From the NCBI GenBank assembly GCA_017461345.1, contig JAFTYP010000013.1, positions 1-64,000 of the forward strand: DNA of 64,000 bases, in the 5' to 3' direction. This stretch comes from Bacteroidaceae bacterium (GTDB taxonomy: Bacteria > Bacteroidota > Bacteroidia > Bacteroidales > Bacteroidaceae). Positions 53,701 through 62,800 of the stretch are shown here, in pieces. The position numbers were made by a program, and so were the translations under genes. A model generated the notes under the pieces. It had not been told where the DNA came from. It ran no database searches and saw only the letters and a program-made list of their open reading frames with translations. Position 1 is the stretch's first letter. Each line of letters starts with the position of its first letter.

Positions 53701-53731
53701 TATGTTGTTTTCCCATATCGTTGATTTTCAT
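47735..53731 (-). CDS. Giant secreted YGGGN-repeat protein (beta-helix type) with chitobiase C-terminal-like domains
   Basis: A 1998-residue exported protein (signal peptide ending about residue 35, GAKA; alternative starts at 53716 and 53698). After an unassigned N-terminal region rich in Tyr, Asn and Thr (about 36-200), there is a Big2-like stretch (about 230-310). Two domains like the C-terminal domain of chitobiases follow (about 320-475; RYTLDGSDPTATNG, YYTTDGSEPTTSS). From about residue 850 to the end, dozens of 20-40-residue repeats read VYGGGN(A/N)A.(I/V).G.T.V.(I/V).GG, suggesting a right-handed beta-helix or similar stacked fold with Gly-rich turns. The protein stops abruptly within a repeat (VVVGRK) and shows no sorting domain or dockerin. 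It is downstream of the second giant gene on the same strand. Probably an adhesin-like surface protein; function unproven. Confidence 0.8.
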   Translation of the reverse strand: MKINDMGKQHTMLRRISTKFLFTLALLLAAAGAKAADYIFTYNGGYLAVGNNGAVTYTNTFSPQCVWTCVSSTSTLAAATLGGTSCFLYTTDGNGTRRWLVGSTTNGTAISTTNTAPETAYWRNTNNFLNYYSGNRAYYAYYRGNSWRTSRSTGDGNNYYSDQYANYGYGTDYRSTTNTVTTTTVINISTNPTINGADVITATGNTPYTATGAAYQAGGYTNYRFNDTDHYFNGNTVLTPVAATIGSYSWSLESNSYATVNSTSGVVTVNSLPENDVTLTLTVTATVTGGTPAAPAGTTLIGTKGITIQGTTPSAPIINVSGNSVTLSTEAAGTTSIRYTLDGSDPTATNGTVYNGAIDLSTSTTSPVTIKAVTVRNDNVSAVTTQVVTLTLPAPVITADAETGTATISATAGATIYYTTDGSEPTTSSSQYLGSLSGLSAMTTIKAIAVKEGWNDSPVASETLTISSGADGNTVTLFDYEDHNWTYYSGVDASVDGGNYNTNYAGKLYSPNPRNVKITYKANGGAVSIDESETEFVYYKTLEQGTTAGQYPYTVISNPFSKRPTDKGFGGWRIKEGAEYINGYADEAILPLDADIVFTNLPYPSVNCTSAEIELEATWVDINNKTYASGNTFTYNVNGGTYETNFLVLNRNVTGTITVSSPCTILMVEPDGSDDYRDNYTFTGNITPNNAEVTKIEFANWSPSGAINPTGRNFTIGRGMTMTGTRRALYGTNTTREMNQVLKVESGNFSTFTSYNATPSSITRHWVVFGCDYDRAKGDNDNLTFTGKFLTATNRNLGLTSTDEMARVWSKSGSFMTGVAVADAAADNSYYIGVTSTHNYGHRYLEIQGGEWYANIAGGMGEGHTATAPGFTFRMKGGIIRGSVYGAAAFAGAGGTRTYVITGGSIGGWVAGGANGTQSDGGLLDGTTYIYVGGKARVDSNGSTSVINRAVGGNVFGAGCGYGASSNSGQISLGTNVVVADNAYIERGVYGGGSYGFTEATSNLYVTGGTVDGKNGGVNGTTYQASITGGVFGGACQNRGGTVNITMTGGQVNGGMYGGSNVTGTIAGSVTINVNGGQVGTSSATANIHGGGYGAATRVSQNVDITLGTTGQTTPGVIVYGDVYGGSALGYVNGETATNTYHTNVTMNKGVINGSLYGGGLGNADNAANVYGLVAVTVNGGSVNTTSADGSGAVYGCNNINGEPQRAVAVVINGTDLAPSEGTYALDAVYGGGNRANYSYGTPTVTVNNCENSIGYVYGGGNAAHITNGNTNVTIYGGNKIGNVFGGGNGTVSAANVSGNTDVKIYGGTIGSVYGGSNTRGTIGGTIKVSVNKTSPCAMHIDEVYGGGNMAPSNAGIVTIGCTGDEGEGIGDVYGGANAANITGDVSLLITGGSIERVFGGNNASGAVSGDIEVNIDWTDPSTCGYNYLGYVYGAGNKADYAGSPVVNIKNGTVSHDVFGGGLQANVGGSVTVNMLGGSVEGALYGGGALAHTNTNGGTTSVNLVGGTVHDVYGGGLGQKKGFNDATEDIEAYVHGDVTVTLNGSEETGATNDCKVTGNIFGCNNLNGSPKGDVLVNIHKTVGTDKTGEKNNTTYDVAAVYGGGNMAAYVPSNPETTEAKATVNIYGCDDTSIQYVYGGGNAASVPASEVTVHGCYEIGYVFGGGNGKDKLPNGQDNPGANVGYYTYEYNGQTGEVISGTQQPYGTGVAAVNLLGGRIHSAFGGSNTKGNVRSAAVAFLDEADDLCLLHIDDVYGGGNEAYMEGNAQIKLGCITSLAVIYGGSKRANVGGDIVLNITSGHFDRIFGGNNESGLINGSITVNIEETGCHPITIGELYGCGNQAPYITPDGKADPTVNVKSFTSIGRIFGGGLGEGAVVTGNPTVNINEVVGKNATYSPWEYPGKTITFSEGDVTLPEHTAGAIGVIGEVFGGGNAADVIGNTTVNIGTAETVDYVSIVEGEDSPRKAIKVVGANILGNVYGGGNNADVSGNANVVVGRK

Positions 53732-53770
53732 TGTTTCTTTGTTGTCTGTGTGTGTCGTTAGGAAATCACT

Positions 53771-53842
53771 ATAGAGAACTTTGTAAACTTCTCTGCAGAA
53801 CTTTGCAAACTTCTCTGCAGAAGTTCACAAAGTTCTCTGGTG
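53771..53842. repeat. CTGCAG palindrome array, 22-bp period
   Basis: CTGCAG lies at 53793 and 53815 (22 bp apart). Degenerate cores are at the next positions in register on each side (53771 ATAGAG; 53837 CTGGTG). Spacers read AACTTTGTAAACTT, AACTTTGCAAACTT and AAGTTCACAAAGTT. The array starts 12 bp beyond the stop codon of the upstream giant gene. No promoter box for the downstream gene was recognised in this 122-bp space. Confidence 0.75.
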
Positions 53843-53853
53843 ATGTTTTTCGA

Positions 53854-56800
53854 CTATGCATTTCTTCCTACTGATAGTTTCTTCTTGTTGACGATGTAGA
53901 TGCCCGGTTCGGTCTGTGTCTCGATGGTTTGTCCGGGTTGGATGGTGAAGACACGGACTACGGAGCCGGCTGTGTTGACGATGCGCACCTCTGTTGCCTC
54001 GAGGAGTCCGGACTTGACATAGATGCGGCCACGGCGTGCGAAGATATGGAGTTGGCCCTTGAGTTCTTCGCCGGGTTCTGTCTGCTCTTCGTCGAGTCCT
54101 GTCTCTACGCTGTTGAAGGCAATGGCACGGGTTGCTCTCGGTGCGCCGTGTTCCTTGACTCCGCTACCTGCTGCGGCGAAGTACGGACGGAAGGGCACTG
54201 CCGGTGTCTGGGCATCGGTCAACTCGTAACTGCTGCCTTCGGCATTGAGCACATATGCGCCTGCGTCTATTGTAGCGTTCAGATAGTTCGGTGTGAAGAC
54301 GTAGCCGTTGTGTGTGCTTGCTGCAATGCCGCTGTTCATCTCCTGGTCGCTCACGCCGATGATGCCGCCGGCGGGCGATGCGAAGGTGATGATTTGTGCA
54401 TCGAGTGCTTCGACATCGACCAGAGAGTGAGCAGGCACGAAGGAGCCGCTGAGGTCGAACTCGTAGTAGGACGAGCCTGGCAGGCCGACGATATAGGGCA
54501 TGCCTCCCTGTGAATAGGGATAGTCCGTATAGGTCTTGCTTGCGGCATAGTACTTCTGCTGATAGTCGTCGGTATTCTCGTCCTGACGGTCTGCGCCGGA
54601 ATACTGGTAATAGTAATCCCAGAGGAAGGTGTTGGTGTAGTGCTTCTCGTTGGCTGCAGCCTCGGGATAACCGAAGGTGGCCTCGTAGATGTTGGCATCG
54701 CCCTCCTTGAGTGCGCCGCCTTCGTAGCGACGGAGCCAGTACTCGTGGCCGGACTCATAGCCTCTGTCGAACTTGTCGCTCTGTTTGTCGTAGAAGTGTG
54801 TCAGTTCGCCCTTTGTCTGTGTGGTAACCAGTTCTGCATCGAACGGCAGACTGATGCCTATCCAGCCCTTGCTGGTGCGTACAGGTGTCGGGTCGTTGCT
54901 CCACTCTATCTCGACATAGTTTTCGGGTTCACGCTGATACCACATTCTCTTGTCGGCAGCAAAGCCGTATGCGATGGGTGCGTTGAAGTCCTGCTTGTCC
55001 ACGAGGAAGTGATCGACATCTGTGGCATAGGTATAGTCTGTTTCGCCATCGGCAATGCTTGTTGTTGCCTGCAAGACGGCGTGACCCTTGATGGCATCGA
55101 TGTCGGCCTGCTTCTGTATGGCAACCGTACGGTAGTCGGCATTGTTCTCGGTATAAGCGAGATCGCGGAAGTAGCCTACAAGCACATCGTGCGTCTGTGT
55201 GTTCTTCGTATTGGCAATATCGACAGACGGTGTGTAGGCCAACAGGTTCTGCGTGAGGCCACTTGTGCGGATGGCATCGAGACGTTCGTAGTCGAGCAGC
55301 GGCGCATATTGGCTGGTGCGGTCCTTGAAGTCGGCAGGCAGACCTGCCACTGCACCCTGATAGCCCTTGGTGTCGCCATTGGCACCTGTGAAGTCGATGG
55401 CTGTCATCTGTGCATGCGGCTGCGTGGTGTAGTCGACACCATTGATGTTGAAGTTGAAGTTGCTGGTGAAGACTGCATGAGCATTGAACATTGCGCTGCG
55501 GCCGTAAGTGCCGGTGCGGAAGTATGCCGGTGCACGGTAAACGCGATTCGCACTGGTGTTGGCAATATCGTTGATGAGCAAACCATTCTTGCTGTTGTCC
55601 ACCAGGTCGCCATTCTGTGTGCTGTAGGTCTTGGCTATTGCAGCAGGATGCCATTCGTGGGCAATATCGTTACCGGCATTGCTGGTCAGGAGTCCGTAGG
55701 TCAACTTCTGTCCGAAGAAGAGATAGTCGTCGGGATAGAGTGGCAGATGACCAACACCGGCATTGTAGCGCAAGTCGTCGGTGGTAGGTTTAAGCCCTTG
55801 GGCATAGCGGAAGTCGCCATCGCTGTAATACTTCGTTACGTAGTCGTTGTAGTTCTCCGGATAACAGATTTCGTAGATAACGTCTTCGTAGGTGCCGGGC
55901 TCGGTGCTGCTCTCCTGCTGCTGCTTCGTGCCATCGGGCATACGATAGAGCGTGCGGGCTGTGTCTGCAGTGGCAATGTTGCCAAACAGACGATAGCGTG
56001 CCTCGAGATAGTAGCGGTTGAGGTCGTATGCGACACCACCATTGACGAAGTCTTCGACCGTGCGCTTTGTAATCTGCTGGAGTTCTGTGTCACTGCCAGT
56101 GAAGGCATTGGCATCTGGATAATAGCTATTGAGGATGACAGCATCGTGAGCAGGCTCGGCATAGACAGCCTTTCCTCCGTTGGGTGTGCCGGTTGTCCAT
56201 ACCCAGCAGTTCTCTACTCTGCCCTCGCCGGTATTGGCAATACCACCGGCAGTGAACGTACCCATTACGCCTGTGTTGTAAACCTCGCCACAAAGTTTAC
56301 CGAAGATTGAGTTGTCGAGGCCACTGATGGTACGGCCATTGCCATGGAAGCGACCGCCGAAGCAACCGATGGTATCGTTGCCGATGGGGGTCCATGTCTT
56401 TTCCCAAGAAGCAACACCACCGCCATACACGATGTCGGACGACAGATAGAAGTCGAGATTCTTGGCACCGGTGATGTCACGACCGGGAATGCCATTCACC
56501 TCTACGTTGTATGCTGTGCCATACGCTGTGTTTGTGATGTCGAACACCTTATGCAGCGCATCGAGTTCGCTGGAGTATCCCTCTGTGCCTTCGTTGTCGT
56601 ATGTGAAGATGTTATCGCCAATGTATATCTTCGGGTCGCGGTCGTTGTCGCGATGGTTGATGTGCATGTGGTAGGGATCGGTAATGACATCGCTCATGCG
56701 CTGATAGTTGGCAACCTTTACCTGTACGGGGTCGGAGAAGGTTCTGCCCATGCGTGTCTCAGCGTAGTATGCTACCCAATAGCCATTCTCGTAGAAGTAG

Positions 56801-59800
56801 AGAGGCTCGACATTGTTGAGGAACTTATGTCCGTTGCGATGACGCTTGGCATCCGACTCGTTGGCATAAATCTCCCATCCGCCAGTGAGGATTGGGAATG
56901 CACCTTCCTGCACAGGAGGTACCTCGAGAGCCAAAGGCTCGAGAGGCAGAATGAGGTCGGGCTCCTCGAGTTGGCCAATGATAGGATTACCACTGAGGAA
57001 CTTCACGCGCAAGTTGATGATGTGCTTCTCCACGCGTGTCTCGTAGTCGGAACCGTCTTCGTCGCTCTCGGTGTAAGTGTATTCGTAGATAGCGGTCAGA
57101 TAGCGGTCCTTCTGCAGAGCATTGATGTCGGCCGTTACAGGAACATAGAGCGTTGCCTCTTCGATAGGTGTCTCGCCCTGGATGTCGAAACCAACCTGAC
57201 AGTTGGGGATATTGCTGATGGCCGATGCATTGATGATGGTTCCCAGTTCGACTGTAGAATCCTTGCTGTATTGAGTGCCATCAACGTCCTTAAATGAATT
57301 CAACGGAGAGTTTCCGACGCTCTTCACACCCTGATATACGGTATAAGGATTGATGCAGAAATAGAACTTGCCGTTGTTTGTTGCATCCAATTGCTCTTGC
57401 GTGATGACAACTTCCTGAACATTTTGCTGCAACAAGTCGGAGAGGCCAGAGTATTCGGTTGCACTGATAGACTTACCAGCGTTGTACATCGTACCGGCCA
57501 CGTCGAAGGTCTCCTTGACGATAAACGTCTGGTAATTGCCATCCGCCTGGAGATGAGAATCGCTGATGGAGAACTGAGCATAGTGTTTGCGGTCGTTGGG
57601 CAGTTTCTCGAACTCGACATTGTTCAACACGTCGTTTGTGCTGAAGGTATGTGTAATGTTCTCGTCGTCGACATATTCGATTCCGCTGCCATGGTAGGTA
57701 GCAGTGTAGTCGAGCGATGCAGGACGTGAATACTGAGGTACAGAGTTTTCGACATCGTAGTTGTCGAACACCGAAATGGCCGGGTTGCGATTGGTGCCGC
57801 CTGCAGTGTTGACGTAGTTCTCGATTTCCGAACGGTTGTTGTATGTATAGCCAATTTCGCTATTGTATTCTCTGTAGAGCAATGCGTCCATTGCATCGTA
57901 ACTGTAGGTGAAGTGGGCACGCTCCTCGGGCATGAGTTGACAGAAGTCTACACCATTGTAGTTCTTCTCCTTCTCATAGTATCTGCCACCCCATGAACCT
58001 TCCTGTACACAATAGTAGGCAGGCTGGAATTTATCCTGCAACGAAGCATCCCAACCATTCCATTCTGATGCTGGAACCAATTCGTCGAGAACTCGATAGT
58101 CGCCTTCTGCTACAAGCACTGTGCTTACGCAGATGTATGCCTCGTCGAAGAGGTTCTTGTCCAGATTGTTGTCATCGCCCACAAAACTGTTGTAGTCTGC
58201 CTGACATATAGGCATTCCCTTCGATACGGAAACAAGTACGCCATTGATATAAACCTCGCAGTCCTCCTTCGCAATATAGGTATTTTCGAATTTTGCCTGC
58301 GTGGCTTCTGTTCCGCTTATGACGTCGCCCGTCTGCATTTCGAAGACACTCTTGGAGATGATGGCTTCCTTATTGAAGTAGCGTTGTCCGTATGTGCCAG
58401 AATTGATACAGGTGAATGTAGCACTCTTGATGTACGCCTCCTTCTCCGAATCTGACAGTTTTTCCCAATCGCTCTTCTTTATCGGATTGGCTGATATTGA
58501 ATCGATAAGCGTGTAATAGTCGTCCCACTTTGAGGGGTTCGAGAAGTCGAGCGAGAGGACATAGCCGTTATCACCGCTCACCTCGTTGAGCAAACTGAAT
58601 GCCTCGCTGACATTCAGCGCACCTCCTACTTCGCCCAAAGTGCCAAGGTCGTCCGTACCTACCAAATCCTTAATGGAATTGTAAACCTCTGCCGTCACGG
58701 CCTGGCCAGGATAGAAGGTCCTTGCTGCAGCACCGCTGCCAACCGTAATCTGGTAGTTACAATAGTATGCGTCGGTAATGAACTTCTTGCGGTCGACTGT
58801 GCTGGCCATATACCAATCCCAATAACTGATGGGGTCGCCCTGGCCGTATGTCTTGATAATGCTACTGTTGATGATTGACAAAGAGTCGGAACGTGCATTG
58901 TCGGGGTTGGCTGCATCGTAGGTGTATGCCAACTGGCTGGGGTCGGCATAAAGTCCGGGTACCACATTGAGTAAACGCAACCTTGCATTGCCCTGGATGG
59001 ACAAAGTAAGCGGAATGCTGATTTGGGCACTGTAGGCTTCTGCTGCACCAGTGTATGCCGAAACAAGTTGTTCGTAGATATAGAACTCACCACGGATGTA
59101 CCAATAGTGTGCGGGAGATGGATTGACGCCTGCATATTCTTCGGACCTCGGATAACAATCATCGACAATGCGCTTCAGAGAATGGATGAAGTTACCAGAT
59201 GTCTGCATCTTATCGTCGGCAGTTGCTGCAGCGTATTCGAAAGCACGATTGGTAATAACATTCTTGTTTGCAGAAGACAGCACCTTAGCGTAGGTTTCTG
59301 TATAACTTGGTTTGCCATGAATGTTCTGAGCATAGACATAGCCACCACCCTCACCCGGGCTGACATTGAGCAGGTCGAGTTCGATGACACCCGTAACAGG
59401 ACCATAAATCTTGTTGCCATTGTCGTCGAAATCTTTTACCAATTCGAGGAACACACCCGATGCGAGTGCAATCTTATTGGGAGAAGTACCGTTGTTACGA
59501 TTGCTTTCCTTAATACGATCTTGTTTCCACTTATAGTAAGTGGTGGTGCCATCGGCTTCATCGCCTGCTGTTCCACTGTCCGTTTGACGTATGGCAGCAG
59601 CGGCGCCAGCAAAATGCACGTCGGAAGTGACACTGCCGAGAAGTTTCACCACATTGTAGATGCCAAAGTAGCAGCCGTGAGAAACATCGTTAATCTTGTT
59701 CTGGTTGAGCGAGAGTTCGCCAACACGGTTGATAGTATAATTGGTGTAGTCGGCTTCTGTCTCGTCCTGAGCACGGTCGATGGCACCACGCAAAACAAGG

Positions 59801-62800
59801 CGGCTACCCTTGATGCCACAGAAGTCGCATCGCTGCACGGTGTTGATGTATCGACCTTCATTGATAATCGATTTCTCGGCCTTCCAGTTGCCGCGCTCGT
59901 CCTCGGAAAGACGATTATATGCCTCGCTCAAAATGACATCGCCAATGATGTACTCGTTATAATCTTTCGTGCATATATATTTGGTAACATATAAAGATCT
60001 CTGACGCTCTGTCAGTTGATCATAATATTCTGAATCAGGATTCTTATTCAGGTAATAGAAGTCTGTACCGTAGTTGGTAATGTTCAACTCACGATAACCA
60101 TCGACAAAGGTAAGGTTGCCGTCGCCATAGAGACCACCTACGCCGTCGTCACCAACTGTGACAAGGTCACGGCTGAAGGCATCGACTACGGAAGCCGTAG
60201 AATTACCATAAACCGTATTGGCAAAGGCCATCACCTTGTCGGTACCTGCCGAAACGTTACCGCCGGCAAAGACTGCATTGTGAATGGTAACACCCGTTTG
60301 GTCTATATTTGCCCATGTTGCCCTATCTTCGTCTCCACCCTTCAGTTGATTGAGGGCTTCGGTCTCGATATATGCTCCTGCAGCATAGGCCTTACCTCCT
60401 ATATTAACTTCTCCAAGAGCCTTGCCCCATACCTTCACTTCAACATGAGTATCCTCACTTAAAACCTTATTCGTTACATCGGTGTAGTACCAGCCCTCGT
60501 ATTCTCCGTCGCCTCGCACACCTTGCTTGACGCCGTTGACACTATAGACAAAACCGATATTGCCACCGCCAAAGACATTGCCGACTCCTTCGGCAAGACC
60601 TTCTGCAGTACCAATTTCTCCTCGGTGGATTCGAACATCTGTCGTACCGAAGATATAGCCATTCGTGTTGTCGTCGGGAACTTCTTCTGTTCCCCAGTTA
60701 TTGAAACCTCGACCACCGCCAAAGACATCTTTCTCTACATGACCGCCATACATTATTACATGTGTCTCGCCAGCCTTGTATTTCTCGATGGTTTCACTTC
60801 CTTCGCCTATGATACGGCTACCGCGTCCGACAGCACCAATCTCGCCACCGCCATAAAGGCTGTTGCGCACATGGCCACCATACATTTTGACGTTTGCGAT
60901 ATCTACATCACTGTATCTGGCATAGCCTGCGCCAAAGATGTTACCGGCACGCTTGAACAAGATTTCATAGTTCGGATCTGTCATGTCAAGGTCTGGAACA
61001 TATGCTCCATCTTCGTAACGATAGCCTACGTAACCATTATATAAAGATATGTTTGAAGTGCCAAATACCGGACCGCCTTCGCCACCACCATATGCGTTTC
61101 GTCTTACAACCGGAATGCCATTATAGAAATCGGCATCGGCAGTACCCTCCGGCAGACCAATGACAACATTGGTGACACCAAGGATGTCGTTCTTTGTGTC
61201 GTTACCCGCAGGATGATAACCTACAGGACCTTCCCAACCGCCACCATAGACATTGCGGGCTGTACCGCCCTTGACATAGGCTGTAGCAGATGCCGTAAAT
61301 TCCGGAATGTCACTATACTTGTGTTTCAAGTTTTTAACTGCACCTGTCGTACCGGCAGCATAAAGGTCTTTTTCGACCGTTCCGCCAAGAAGGTCTATGT
61401 AGCATGTGCCGCTTATCGTAGCAGAAGTGGTAGCCTCGCCACCTACGGTGATATGCTGTCCGTAGCCACCGCCATATGCATAGTTCTTTACGGTTGCTCC
61501 CTTGTGAATGTGGACATTGGCATTGCTCTTTTCTGCATATGCAGAACCATAGTCTTCGTACAACTGATTGCGCTTCGCTAACTTATTACCCAGTCCGCCA
61601 TGGTCTATCGTGGTGTCTTCATCATAGCCACCACCAAGAAGCAGACTCCAATCCTCTGCCTTTGCCTTTTCTGTGACACTCTCTTTATTGAGCACATCAC
61701 CACCATAGCCACCGCCATAGACTTCCCAAACTTCTGCACCTTCGTTCAGGTTCACTTCTGTATATTGTGACCATGAGTTCTGACCATAACCACCACCATA
61801 GACAGAGCCGTTTGTAAGTCCGTGTACGTCGTGCATGTACTGCACTGGCTTCGTCACATTGACAAAGCCATAGAGCGTACGACGATAGTTGTTGTTACCA
61901 CCATATATATAATGTAGGCGGGCGTCCTCACTATGATAATTTACATTTGCTTCATATACGTCGCAGACATCAGTATTGGACTGTCCGTAGGCACCACCGT
62001 AGAGACTGTTCATGGTAATAGTGGAACCTTCGGGTACATTGACAATCGTACGACGCGTTACACCTGCTCGGAAACTACCACCATAAACACCACTGTTCTG
62101 ACCGCCAATCTGGCCACGTACCAAATCGACTACAGCGGCAGCAACAACGCCTGAACTATTCTCACTTGCGTCTGCCACAGCGACTCCCATGCCAAGACCA
62201 CTGGCATCGCCAGAGCCAAAGACTTCCATTGCCTGGAAATAGGCCATATCCTGTGGAATATCAATAAGAACATAACTCTGGTCCTGGAACTCGTTCTGCT
62301 CCTGGAAAGAAACAGATGTGGCAGCATAGCCTTGACCTGCGCCATAGACACGAGCAACCTTATTTGAGGTGTTATAACTTGATGGTTTGAAATTGACAAA
62401 AGCATTACCCACATAAGGATATTCCGACACATGATCCTTGTACAATTCGGAATTATAGTCGTAAGATGCTTTTGCGCCACCGAAGATGTAATTTACACTT
62501 CCCTGATTGTACTCAATATATGCCGAAGCCTTCAGTGCACTGCTATTGTACACCATGCCATTTGCTTCGGGACTAACCTTAGAGGAGAAATCGGTTGGGG
62601 TTTGTATCTTGCCACCAAAGTCGTTGGCTCCATATACATTGTTTGTAACAGTGGGGAAGCCATTTGTACCAATATATACTTCTGTATGACCAACCACATC
62701 GGCATTACATGCACCGCCAATGACATCATAAGCCGTACCACCATTGAGGTTTACAGTTGTATTGCCTCCAACCGGGCCTTCAAAACCACCGCCATAAAGT

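Noticed and set aside
47735..53731. Chitinase or hexosaminidase activity in the 1998-residue protein
   Set aside because: Only C-terminal accessory-type domains of chitobiases are seen; no catalytic barrel or acidic active-site motif is present.
53732..53853. Frameshift joining the two giant genes into one
   Set aside because: The 122-bp gap holds a palindrome array, the downstream gene has its own signal peptide, and the upstream gene ends with a complete sorting-like domain.
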